DNA of 12,791 nucleotides from Coemansia sp. RSA 1804 (Eukaryota > Kickxellomycota > Kickxellomycetes > Kickxellales > Kickxellaceae), in NCBI GenBank assembly GCA_027578815.1, contig JANBTH010000679.1, positions 1-12,791 of the forward strand, written 5' to 3'. This document shows, piece by piece, positions 1 through 8,607 of this stretch. Every line of letters begins with the position of its first letter. Within the stretch, counting starts at the first letter, position 1. The notes under the pieces are model-generated. The model saw nothing but the letters and a program-made list of their open reading frames with translations. It made no database searches and was not told the origin of the DNA. A program made the position numbers and the translations under genes.

Positions 1-1317
1 CTAGATAAGCAGCGTCATGGCAGATTTAGATCTACTGAACGTTGGTGAGAGCAGAAGGCAGCACATGGTAGGAAAAGGTTCCGACTTGTGTCTTAATTTA
101 GAAAGTCAGCAAAGGCCGCACGCACAAGCCCAGTAGCTGGCTCCCGTTTTCTTGGTTTCTATTTTCGCAGTCACGGGAATGGTTTACGCTTGCTGCTGCT
201 GCTGCTGGGTGTTTGAAATTGAGCGGACATGGTTTTGGCATTAATAACACTGTTGACGCAGGCGGAGAATTGCAGAGCCAGCAGGCGAAAAAAAACAGAG
301 GACGGTCCCTCCCTCCCCAAAGATAAGAGAAAGCAAGGGCGCTGCGATAAGCAAAACCCTACGACTGCTGAAAGCTCACAGTCGGACAATGCTAGAAAGA
401 AGCGATACTTTTGAATTGAATATGCACCGACAGGCTCTGTGCGCGTGCACATGTCTGGCAAAGAAAAGCGCACTTCCAGAATAAGAAAGTACGAGACACG
501 TACTGGAATTTCTATAGATTGGACTACGTTGGTGTATTGTTGATTACTCGTTTCATGTTTGATATTGCAAAGTTTTGTTTGGGATGGTGGACATGGTTTG
601 TATCAGAAACTTCTGAACATCATCCAGCTTAGCGCTTCTTTTCTGGCACAAGCAAACGAACACAAATCCACCAGATGCAAACGCACCTAATTGCAAAGCA
701 AAATATCATATTTCATATTTTCGGAGGCAGCAGGTATCTTGCGGACGCATTGGCGCCTAGAACAAACAACCCTGATTAGTACGGCGGTGATCACGTAAAA
801 TCAGAACAGGGACAATTAAGCATGCCATAACAGCGAAATCTAATCTGCAGCGTCCATTGGCTGAAGAAAAATTTTCACCCAACAAAAAGCAGGAGTCAGC
901 CAGCAGCGGTTGGCTGAGAATTTAGCCACCACCGAACAACACTAAAACACGCACTGGCGAGGCTGGCGTTTCAAGTGGTACAAGAAAGAAAAGCAGCTAA
1001 AAATATTTTCTAGAGCAAGTAAAAAAAGACGGCGTATACTTTTTCAAGCACATTGCACAATCTGGAGGAGAAAAAAGCAGCACCTAATGCCCACAACTCC
1101 TTCGCAAGTCTTTTCCTTTTCTTCTTTCTTCTCCTAATCACGTAATATAATAAAGGTGCTTGCACATTGATTTTATTTAGTAATTGTCTTATTTACGCTC
1201 AAGGAACACTTGTTGCACAACACACAAGACTCGAAAACTTTGCCTTTTGCAGACCAAAAGTAAAAGCCTTTTTTTCTTCACTCCATTTTACTCTCGTTCA
1301 TCAGGAGCCCAATTAAT
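1..1317. other. Gene-poor left flank and DED1 upstream region
   Basis: No convincing gene is seen here on either strand. The longest open frames, about 100 codons on the minus strand at 171-473 and 61 codons on the plus strand at 229-414, are low in complexity and match no family I recognise. A 39-codon frame starts at the ATG at 17. A pyrimidine tract ending in CGCAG at 141-170 looks like a 3' splice site, so part of an unrecognised spliced or non-coding transcript cannot be excluded. There is a (TGC)5 run at 191-205. The stretch from about 700 to 1317 is AT-rich, carries CCAAT-type motifs and a pyrimidine-rich tract near 1108-1138, and probably holds the DED1 promoter and 5' leader. I saw no tRNA A/B box pair and no known ncRNA signature. 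Confidence 0.6.
856..917. promoter_or_regulatory. Cluster of TCAGCCA / CCAAT-type motifs upstream of DED1
   Basis: The octamer TTGGCTGA occurs at 857-864 and 910-917, and its complement TCAGCCA at 896-902. The last two form a 7-bp inverted repeat with an 8-nt spacer. Read on the minus strand, the first copy is TCAGCCAATGG, a good CCAAT box, while the 910 copy reads TCAGCCAAC. A further ATTGG lies at 749-753. CCAAT boxes are bound by the HAP/NF-Y complex in fungi. The cluster is about 400-460 bases upstream of the DED1 start, a plausible promoter distance. That it regulates DED1 is inference. Confidence 0.4.
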
Positions 1318-3492
1318 ATGGCAGATAGCACCACCACGAACAACAACAACAAAAAGAATGCCTCTGCTAGCTTAGATCAGCAATTTGGTAAGTAGACACA
1401 CATGAGGCGTCCGGTTGGGCGTCGGCAGACTGAGGGAGATGCTGAAGGCCGACACTGGCATAGAGCAAGCAGCATCTAATATGTGAAAGATTGCCTGATA
1501 TGTGCAAGGGAAATTGTAGCTGGACTGAAGGTGAAGGACACCGGAGAGGAGCCGCGCCATGCGGGAGGGGCTCGCAACGGGAGGGGCGGGGCGCGCTACG
1601 TGCCGCCGCATCTCCGCGGAAAGCCGAACCCGCCAGACCAGGATGAGGCGCTGGGGCGCACATCGTCGTGGTCGGGCAACATGCCGGCGCGCGACCGAAG
1701 CCAGTCGTCGGAGCGTCCGGAGACACCGGCGACGGCGCGTGTGCAGACGCAGCGCGACGACGGACGCGGGGACTTCCGGCAGGCAGGGCGCGGACAGGGC
1801 TGGGCTGGGCGCAGCGATCCAATGGGTCGCACGCCAACGTGGGATGGGCGGCGTGGGCCACGCGTGGGCACGCAGGGAATGTGGGCCAACGGCAAGCATA
1901 TCTACGGACAGAAAAGCCAGCGCATTGAGAACGAGCTGTACAAGTCCACCAACGGCGCCGAGCGCATGCAGACCGGCATCAACTTCGAAAAGTACGACGA
2001 CATTCCCGTGGATGCGTCGGGCAAGGACGCGCCTGAGCCGATCACCAACTTCGAGGAGGCGGAGCTGGAGCCGCTTCTGTTTGAGAACATCAAGCTCTCA
2101 GGATACACGGTGCCTACGCCGGTGCAGAAGCGCTCCATCAGCTTTGGACGGGCGGGGCGCGACATGATGGTGTCGGCGCAGACCGGATCGGGCAAGACCG
2201 GCGGCTTCCTGTTTCCGATCCTGGACGATCTCTTCCGCACGGGGCCGTCGGAGATCCCGACCAACGCCGGGCGCGGTTACCGCACGCGCAAGGGCTATCC
2301 GGTGGCACTGATTCTGTCGCCGACGCGCGAGCTGACGTCGCAGATCTACGACGAGGCGTGCAAGTTCTGCTACCGCTCGTGGGTGCGTCCGGCCGTGGTG
2401 TACGGCGGCGCCGACATGGGGACCCAGATCCGCCAGATCGAGCGCGGATGCGACCTGCTTGTTGCCACGCCGGGCCGGCTGGTTGATATGATTGAGCGCG
2501 AGCGCATCAGTCTGCAGAACATCCGCTACCTGGTTCTGGACGAGGCCGACCGCATGCTGGACATGGGATTCGAGCCCCAGATCCGCAGGATCGTCGAGAA
2601 GGAGGACATGCCTGGCACGCAGGACCGCAACACGCTGATGTTCTCAGCCACCTTCCCGCGCAACATCCAGATCCTCGCGCGCGACTTCCTCAAGGACTAC
2701 ATCTTCCTGTCGGTGGGACGTGTCGGATCCACCAGCGAGAACATCCAGCAGAAGGTCGAGTACGTGGAGGACGAGGACAAGCTGTCTGCACTTCTTGATA
2801 TTCTGTCGGCCGCCGAAGCCGGCTGCCTGACGCTGGTGTTTGTCGAGACCAAGCGCATGGCCGACAAGCTGAGCAACAACCTGTACGACTACCACATCCC
2901 GGCGTCGGCCATCCACGGCGACCGCACGCAGCGTGAGCGCGAGCGCGCGCTGGAGGACTTCCGCACCGGCCGCACGCCTATTCTGGTGGCCACCGCCGTT
3001 GCCGCACGTGGTCTCGACATTCCAAACGTCAGTCACGTGGTCAACTACGATCTGCCGTCCGACATTGACGAGTACGTGCACCGCGTCGGCCGCACCGGTC
3101 GCGCCGGAAACACGGGCGTTGCCACCAGCTTCTTCAACCGCGGCAACCGCAACATCGTGCGCGAGCTGGTTGAGCTGCTTGAGGAGTCCAAGCAGGACAT
3201 TCCCTCGTGGGTCTCGTCCATCATGCGCGAAGGCAGCGCCTATGGCGGACGCTCACGCGGTCGCGGTGGATACGGTGGCGGCAGCAGCTACGGAGGTGGA
3301 CGCGGCGGATACGGCGGCTCGAGCGGCGGCTTCCGCTCCTCCTACGGCCGTGGCGACCGCGACCACCGCCAGCCCGCCTCCACCTCACACGCTCCTCGCC
3401 AGCCGCCCGCTGCCTCGCGTGGCTACCAGAACTACGGCCCGCCACCCATGCCGCCGACGCTGGAAAGCGACTCGAAGAACAGCTGGTTCTAG
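1318..3492 (+). CDS. DED1: DEAD-box ATP-dependent RNA helicase Ded1/DDX3 (one intron)
   Basis: ATP-dependent RNA helicase of the Ded1/DDX3 group, which unwinds mRNA leaders during eIF4F-dependent scanning in the cytoplasm. The model joins 1318-1387 to 1520-3492 and gives 680 residues. The ATG at 1318 is the first in the leader; the long uninterrupted frame covering exon 2 opens only with GTG at 1483, inside the intron. Visible in order: LDQQFAGL (19-26), the eIF4E/cap-complex type YVPPHLR (50-56), GINFEKYDD before the core, Q motif GYTVPTPVQ (218-226), Walker A AQTGSGKT (243-250), PTRELTSQI (291-299), TPGRL (340-344), DEAD (364-367), SAT (399-401), ARGLDIPN (519-526), HRVGRTGR (544-551), an RGG/YGG-rich tail from about 598, and a terminal SWF resembling the Trp-rich end of Ded1/DDX3. 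All catalytic motifs are intact. One oddity is Ser231, where the family has proline just after the Q motif. The coding region is far richer in GC than its flanks, as expected of strong codon bias in a highly expressed gene. Confidence 0.97.
1388..1519 (+). other. DED1: DED1 intron 1 (132 nt, phase 1)
   Basis: The donor is a perfect GTAAGT at 1388-1393 and the acceptor is TTGTAG ending at 1519. Branch-point candidates are CTAAT at 1476-1480 and CTGAT at 1495-1499. Without splicing, translation from 1318 stops at the TAG at 1393-1395, after 25 codons. Splicing fuses G at 1387 to CT at 1520-1521, making an Ala codon and the conserved LDQQFAGL motif. The nearby upstream AG at 1507-1508 would put exon 2 out of frame. 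Confidence 0.93.
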
Positions 3493-3704
3493 CTCGGATC
3501 CGCTCCGTGGCGGGTTTTAGATCCTGAATCCTGCATTCCTGGATCTTTGCTGTCTTCTGCTCGACGTGTGCAACTCCCCCCTTTTGATCTTACTACTACT
3601 ACAACTCCGCTGTGTAATATATGGTGAGGCTTTCTCGCGTACGTCAAACTTCCTTATCGCCAGGCTTTTAAATCTTTTTTTGCTTTGTGTGGATACATTT
3701 CTCT

Positions 3705-3740
3705 GTTTGTTTGTTTGTTTGTTTGTTTGTTTGTTTGTTT
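3705..3740 (+). repeat. (GTTT)9 microsatellite
   Basis: Nine perfect GTTT units, followed by more T/G-rich sequence (TCTTTGTTCTG). It lies in the DED1-URA3 spacer, in DED1 3' UTR if that transcript runs past 3621. It is likely length-polymorphic. Confidence 0.95.
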
Positions 3741-3763
3741 TCTTTGTTCTGTTTTGTGAAGAG

Positions 3764-3781
3764 GGTGGTGGTGGTGGTGGT
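3764..3781 (+). repeat. (GGT)6 microsatellite
   Basis: Six perfect GGT units, 23 bases after the GTTT tract. Its G-pairs could in principle stack, but the runs are only two Gs long. No coding role is seen. Confidence 0.9.
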
Positions 3782-4050
3782 GCTTGCCTTGCCTCTGCGT
3801 GTGGGCCTCGCTTTCCTCTCCACGCCCTTTGAAACCACCATATGCTTCTATCCTATTATTTGATTCCATTGCCAGGCTGGGGCTCTAGATGTAGACCCAG
3901 CAAGCTTGATTGATAATAAATCAATTTTTTTTCTTTCAAAAAAGGAAAAGAGAGGTTAAAGGTCTTTTTCATTGTAATCATCATCCTCGCCTCCTTCTCC
4001 TCTGCTTCTATTCCCGTCAACATCAACGCTCTTCGCCATCCCAGCCAACC

Positions 4051-4836
4051 ATGGTTCCGTTTTCACAGCAGACATACGCGCAGCGCGCCGAGCAGCACAC
4101 CCACCCGCTTGTGAAGAGGCTCTTTGCAATCATGGAGCGCAAAAAGACCAACCTCTCGCTGGCCGCCGATGTGAGCTCCAAGGCTGAGCTGTTGGAGCTT
4201 GCCGACAAGGTGGGTCCGTACATCTGCATCCTCAAGACCCACGTAGACATTATTGCCGACTTTGACGCACACCTTGCCGAGGGTCTGGCGGCACTAGCAG
4301 AGAAGCACGACTTTCTGATCTTCGAGGACCGCAAGTTCGCAGACATTGGCAATACCGTCAAGCTCCAGTACGGCGGCGGCATCTACCGCATTGCAGACTG
4401 GGCACACATCACCAACTGCCACACTGTTCCAGGCGAGGGGATCATCCAGGGCCTGGCTGAGGTTGGCGAGTCGCGCGGGCGTGGGCTGCTGCTGCTGGCT
4501 GAGATGTCGAGCAAGGGAATGCTGGCAACCGGCGCGTACACCGAAAAGACCGTCGAGATGGCTGTCAGAAACAGCTTTGTCATTGGCTTTATCGGCTCAC
4601 GCAGATTCACCGAGGACCGCGATCTGCTCACCATGACGCCTGGCGTGGGTCTGCATGCGTCTGGCGATGCGCTGGGCCAGCAGTATCGCACTCCCGAGGC
4701 CATTGTTACCGCCAACGGCTCCGACGTCATCATTGTTGGCCGCGCCATCTACGGCCCAGACAAGGACCCTGTGGCCGAGGCCCTGCGCTACCAGGAGGCC
4801 GGATGGAACGCCTACCTGAAGCGTTTGCAGAACTAA
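4051..4836 (+). CDS. URA3: Orotidine 5'-phosphate decarboxylase
   Basis: Catalyses decarboxylation of OMP to UMP, the last step of de novo pyrimidine synthesis, as a cytosolic homodimeric TIM barrel. The start chosen is the ATG at 4051 in an ACCATGG context, giving 261 residues, close to the 267 of yeast Ura3. The frame continues upstream to 3910, but that part translates T-rich leader. Visible: the barrel strand with ILKTHVD (Lys62), the catalytic loop EDRKFADIGNT with Asp93, Lys95 and Asp98 forming the DxKxxD network, MTPGVGL, the phosphate-gripping segment GQQYRTPEA, and VGRAIYG with Arg231, which contacts the phosphate. The protein ends with an AGWNAYLKR helix typical of fungal Ura3. No intron is needed. 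The gene has its own leader and is followed only 206 bp later by the next start. Loss of this gene in fungi gives uracil auxotrophy and 5-FOA resistance. Confidence 0.98.
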   Translation: MVPFSQQTYAQRAEQHTHPLVKRLFAIMERKKTNLSLAADVSSKAELLELADKVGPYICILKTHVDIIADFDAHLAEGLAALAEKHDFLIFEDRKFADIGNTVKLQYGGGIYRIADWAHITNCHTVPGEGIIQGLAEVGESRGRGLLLLAEMSSKGMLATGAYTEKTVEMAVRNSFVIGFIGSRRFTEDRDLLTMTPGVGLHASGDALGQQYRTPEAIVTANGSDVIIVGRAIYGPDKDPVAEALRYQEAGWNAYLKRLQN

Positions 4837-5042
4837 GAGCTCAAAAACTAGCTCCCCCCAACTCAGAAATGCTCAACAAAATCTCTGCCATTCGCAATGT
4901 GTGTCTTCTTTTCTCTTTTGTTTTTTTCTTGCTCCAATTCAAATCTGTTTGTTCTTTTGCATTGGTTCCCAGAAGCTGCTGTCGTGTTGACCCGTGTCCG
5001 TAAGCACGCCACCTCGCTACTGTTGATGCACTGCTCTGAGAA

Positions 5043-6383
5043 ATGTATTTCCCGCTGGCTTTTCAGGTGCTATTTCTGGCTCTGCTAGCTGGATTCGGGT
5101 GGGCGGCTAATCTCCTGGTACTCGCACGCGCCGGAATCAAGACCCGCCCGATTCTACAGCTCGCCCCACACCCATCCGCACTAGGCGGCAGCGGATACAC
5201 GGAAGATGGGCCGCATCAAAGCGTCTTTCGTCTGGTCACAGTCATAGGCTTTGTGGCTGCTGCCGGCTGGCTTGTCTGTGCGCTGCTTCCGTCGTCCAGA
5301 GCCCAGGCCTGTGTGGTTGTGCTAACATACATGTCCGTTGGCTGTGTTTTACTGATGCCGCAGAATCAGGTCTGTCGAACTGTGCGTAGACAGCTCATGG
5401 CATCGTTGTTTCGAATTGTTCAACCGAGCATGAGCAGCCCAGTCTTCCTGTCCGACATAATCATGGCAGATATTCTAACAAGCTGCGCGCGCATCTTTGC
5501 CGATGTCTACTTGGTTGCGTGCCATATTGTTGCTGCCTTTTATGTGGCGAACCCTGGAGATACCGACTCCGATGTTGGACTGCTGGCCATGACTGTCCGT
5601 TCGTCTCGGAGAGAATCGATGTGTGCAGATGCTGGGATCATTGGGGTGTTGCTGATGGCTGCTCCATATGTCTTTCGCCTACGCCAGTGTATGAACGAGT
5701 ATTTGAATACCCCTCCTGGCAGCAGCGACTCTAGACGACACATTGCCAACGCAGTCAAGTACGCTTCGTCGTTTCCAGTCATCTTTCTTTCGGCTGCGCA
5801 GAAGAAAATGGCCACCAAGAGTGCAACCATGGACTCGGGCCACACAGAATGGGCTCTGGAGGCTACTTTTGCCATGTGGGTTGCTTCTGTGGCCTTCAAC
5901 TCGCTTTACTCGTTCTACTGGGACATTGTGTTCGACTGGGATCTGGTCCACTTTGCAGATGGCTGGAAGCTTTCCAATCTTATTACATCCGAACAACATC
6001 CCTCTTCTCGTCCCCCAGCAAACGGATATCCTGCGTCGTCTGAATCCGAGACTGGTGAAACGGAACTTGCATTGCATGTACTCTCTCCCGCAGAGGCACT
6101 GGACCGACAAGATATTATGCTTCCCGTCCCAGTCAGCCTTGAAAAGCCCCGCGTTTTTCCCGTTCTCTTGCGACCAAAGCTCTGCTTTTCGCCACCGAGA
6201 CTCTACTACATAGCAATGGTTGCAGATTTTCTGCTACGCATTGTCTGGACGCTAAAACTCAGCTCGTATGTCAACATAGATGCACTTGCATACAGTGGGT
6301 TTTGGCTTAGCGTGCTTGAAATCTACCGTCGCTGGCAGTGGACGTTTCTGCGGATTGAAAAAGAAGCAGCAGCCATGGATTAG
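5043..6383 (+). CDS. ERD1: EXS-domain membrane protein, ERD1-like (Golgi phosphate exporter / retention factor)
   Basis: A 446-residue polytopic protein with the EXS domain shared by Erd1, Syg1 and XPR1. It lacks an SPX domain, which places it with Erd1. Yeast Erd1 is a Golgi protein needed for retention of ER-luminal and Golgi resident proteins and is linked to recycling phosphate released by glycosylation. Visible: an N-terminal FPLAFQVLFL helix at about 3-27, further hydrophobic segments near 61-83 and 87-106, and an EXS region from about 130 to 440. EXS hallmarks are DILTSCARIFAD, NAVKYASSFPVIFLS, DGWKLSNL (306-313), LLRPKL (375-380), DFLLRIVWTLKLS, and EIYRRWQW with RRWQW at 429-433. The start at 5043 fits the usual FPLPFRVLFL beginning of the family; no intron is needed. 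A polar, Ser/Pro/Glu-rich stretch at 314-374 makes it longer than yeast Erd1 (362). The precise transport role is inferred from the family. Confidence 0.88.
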   Translation: MYFPLAFQVLFLALLAGFGWAANLLVLARAGIKTRPILQLAPHPSALGGSGYTEDGPHQSVFRLVTVIGFVAAAGWLVCALLPSSRAQACVVVLTYMSVGCVLLMPQNQVCRTVRRQLMASLFRIVQPSMSSPVFLSDIIMADILTSCARIFADVYLVACHIVAAFYVANPGDTDSDVGLLAMTVRSSRRESMCADAGIIGVLLMAAPYVFRLRQCMNEYLNTPPGSSDSRRHIANAVKYASSFPVIFLSAAQKKMATKSATMDSGHTEWALEATFAMWVASVAFNSLYSFYWDIVFDWDLVHFADGWKLSNLITSEQHPSSRPPANGYPASSESETGETELALHVLSPAEALDRQDIMLPVPVSLEKPRVFPVLLRPKLCFSPPRLYYIAMVADFLLRIVWTLKLSSYVNIDALAYSGFWLSVLEIYRRWQWTFLRIEKEAAAMD

Positions 6384-6969
6384 ATTCCACACCAAAAGCG
6401 ACTAGAATGTACCTGTATCTTTATGAAACATCTTGCTCTGCTGTTCAATATATGAAAACAAAGACCTGGAGTCACCACCACCCCTCTGGCTTGTATTTTC
6501 AGCTCAGTGCTTCTCTTACCCATCTTTTTTTTTACCTCCAATAGTCCTCAAAATTCGGTGATATGGAGGGCCCAAAGGGAAAACGGATCCTGAAATTTAT
6601 TTTCTCGCATCGTTTCTGAGAACATTGTAATTGCAAAGGGATCCAAATGGATCTTCATTGACACACAAGAGAGTGCACAGCGCTGGTTTCCGTTTACACA
6701 CTTTTCCGTAGACATGTTATCGTGCACATGTCGAATGAAGTGGAAAAAAACCAACGACCTTTTCGAACTGGTTTCTTGCCATTTCGGCATATGGAATGTT
6801 TTATTTTTCTTGTTATTTAGCTACAGCTCTCTTTTCTCGCTTACTCTAGAAAAACGGGGTGGTTTACATGGAATAAAATACCTATCCATCTCTGCTCTTG
6901 CATCCCTATATCACTTTATTGCTCAAGCACTAATTATATTTGCCAATAACTGATAATTGCCTTACGCTC
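6384..6969. other. Intergenic region before the MATE gene
   Basis: No gene seen. AATATA at 6447-6452, 64 nt past the upstream stop, may position that transcript's 3' end. The inverted repeat GATCCA-AA-TGGATC lies at 6640-6653. A 79-codon frame at 6714-6953 is hydrophobic and T-rich, ends 16 nt before the MATE start, and looks like leader sequence, not a protein. The minus-strand 80-codon frame at 6548-6790 is likewise unsupported. Confidence 0.6.
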
Positions 6970-8607
6970 ATGGCTGACGATACTGAACAAAACTCTGCAG
7001 CGCGCGGACTAGAGTCTGAATGGCTTCTATCCGAGAGTACCCGCGTTGCCTCTGCCACAAATCTACCAGAACAGCTTCCGGCTATCTCAACTTGCACGTC
7101 GACCACCGATGCAACAATGCCAGGAGATTGTCCCACGCTTTACGGCATCAATGACATCGCCACACAGAACAGAAAGTATGCGGGGGCTGACTCTGTAGCA
7201 ACAACCACAATTCTTGCGCAAGAGACAAAGAGACTGGTGAGAAACAGCATCCCCATTATTCTGGCATACATTCTTCAATACTCCTCGACATTCATCAACA
7301 TATATGTTCTGGGACACATTGGCCCCAACGAGCTCGCTGCATCGGGACTAGTCAACATGACTACATTCGTGGTCGCCTATTCGCCGTCCATTGGGTTGGC
7401 GGTTGCACTGGAGACGTTCTGTTCGACTGCATTCACAGCGTCACAGGACAAGACTCTTGTTGGCTTTCATCTGCAGCGTGGAATCATTGCAGTCACCGCG
7501 TACTTTCTGTGTATATCCCCAGCGCTATGGTATCTGGAGACAATACTGCTGTGGCTGAACCAGGACCCGCATATTGCCATGCTGTGCGGGAGCTTTATGC
7601 GCGTGAACATGGCTGGTCTGCTGCCGTGGATGTACTACGAATGCGTCAAATGCTTTCTCCAGGGCCAGGAGATAATGTACGCCAGCACCAACATCCTGCT
7701 GGTAATAACACCCATTCAGGTCATAGCCAGCTATCTCTTTGTCTGGTCTCCTTCCCTTGGATTCGGGTTCCTTGGGGCTGCGGCAGCAAGCGTCTTAACA
7801 AGCTGGCTGATGCTTACGGCAATTGTCCCTTACGTGCGGTGCAGTGCTGCAAGACATGCGTGGGGCGGCTGGACGATCCAGGCGTTCAAGACCATGCCTC
7901 AGTACTTCCAGCTCGCCTTCCCGTCAATGATCATGCTGTGTGCCGAGTGGTGGATTCTGGATCTGGTTGTACTTGCATCGAGCTACCTTGGAAGCACGAC
8001 GCTGGCAGCACAAGGAATTATAATCAATACGTGTGGCTTTGCCTACCAGTTCTCGGACGGCGTGAGCGTGGCTGTGTGTAATCGGGTGGGCAACCTCCTG
8101 GGCCAGGCGCGCGTGCGCAGAGCAAGACTGACAGTATGGCTTGGGATTTCGGCGGGCGTTTACATCGGCGTCGCCACGATCGTTATAGCCGCCTTTGTTG
8201 GCAGCTGGTGGGGGAGAATCTACTCTAACGACAAAGAGATTGTTGCGCTGGTAGCAGTGCTAATCCCCGCCTGTGCTATCTTCCAGATGCTGGACGCGGT
8301 GAACAGCGTTGCATCCGGCGTGCTGCGCAGCCTTGGACGCCAGTACGTTGGCGCCCTGATAAACTTTGTTGCGTATTACTTGGTTGGCTTTCCGATTGCG
8401 CTGTATCTGACCTATGGCCGTCCACATGCCGGTGCCTTTGGGCTATGGTATGGCATTGGTGCTGGCGTGGGGCTGACCGTGCTGATGCAGCTACTGATCT
8501 TTGCACGCACAAACTGGCGCAATGAGGTGCAAAACTGCATGGTGCGTGTATCGGAGGACAGTCTCGCGTTCGCTAACAACTGCATCGAAGATGAGGTTGA
8601 GGATTAG
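6970..8607 (+). CDS. MATE-family multidrug/solute antiporter
   Basis: A 545-residue member of the MATE (multidrug and toxic compound extrusion) family, cation-coupled exporters of organic cations and other small molecules in the plasma or vacuolar membrane. The ATG at 6970 (CTCATGG) is the start; the frame runs upstream only to a TTG at 6940. Residues 1-90 are polar, Ser/Thr-rich and probably cytosolic. The first MatE half begins about residue 92 with NSIPIILAYILQY and contains GHIGPNELAASGLVNM and an ALETFCSTAF segment, the family's A-L-[DE]-T-x-C signature. The second half begins about 313 with FQLAFPSMIMLCAEWW and contains TLAAQGIIIN and an AVCNRVGNLLG helix, the counterpart of the first signature. 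About twelve hydrophobic segments are visible, as expected. The tail is acidic. No intron is needed. Substrate and membrane cannot be read from sequence; yeast Erc1 is a relative of known phenotype, but orthology is not established here. Confidence 0.95.
   Translation: MADDTEQNSAARGLESEWLLSESTRVASATNLPEQLPAISTCTSTTDATMPGDCPTLYGINDIATQNRKYAGADSVATTTILAQETKRLVRNSIPIILAYILQYSSTFINIYVLGHIGPNELAASGLVNMTTFVVAYSPSIGLAVALETFCSTAFTASQDKTLVGFHLQRGIIAVTAYFLCISPALWYLETILLWLNQDPHIAMLCGSFMRVNMAGLLPWMYYECVKCFLQGQEIMYASTNILLVITPIQVIASYLFVWSPSLGFGFLGAAAASVLTSWLMLTAIVPYVRCSAARHAWGGWTIQAFKTMPQYFQLAFPSMIMLCAEWWILDLVVLASSYLGSTTLAAQGIIINTCGFAYQFSDGVSVAVCNRVGNLLGQARVRRARLTVWLGISAGVYIGVATIVIAAFVGSWWGRIYSNDKEIVALVAVLIPACAIFQMLDAVNSVASGVLRSLGRQYVGALINFVAYYLVGFPIALYLTYGRPHAGAFGLWYGIGAGVGLTVLMQLLIFARTNWRNEVQNCMVRVSEDSLAFANNCIEDEVED

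Larger units (their letters stand above)
3493..4050. other. DED1-URA3 intergenic region
   Basis: This holds the DED1 3' end and the URA3 promoter and leader. AATATA at 3616-3621, 124 nt after the DED1 stop, is a possible poly(A) positioning signal. A second candidate, AATAAA at 3915-3920, overlaps the inverted repeat ATTGAT/ATCAAT at 3909-3925. The microsatellites (GTTT)9 and (GGT)6 lie in the middle. A start-stop ATGTAG lies at 3889-3894. The final 70 bases before URA3 are pyrimidine-rich (CT and TCC runs), typical of a fungal leader and transcription start zone. Open frames here (88 codons + at 3566, 71 codons - at 3869) are translated repeats and not credible genes. Confidence 0.65.

Noticed and set aside
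171..473. A 100-codon minus-strand frame in the left flank
   Set aside because: Low complexity, with a Ser run from the TGC repeat, no recognisable domain and no supporting context.
1559..2167. A 202-codon Arg-rich frame overlapping DED1
   Set aside because: It is a shifted reading of the GC-rich DED1 N-terminal region; the DED1 frame holds all conserved motifs.
3910..4050. N-terminal extension of the URA3 frame by 47 codons
   Set aside because: The frame does not open with a typical ATG, the translation is leader-like, and the ATG at 4051 has a good context and gives the normal enzyme length.
6714..6953. A 79-codon ATG frame just before the MATE gene
   Set aside because: T-rich leader-like sequence coding a hydrophobic peptide without family resemblance; ends just before the real start.
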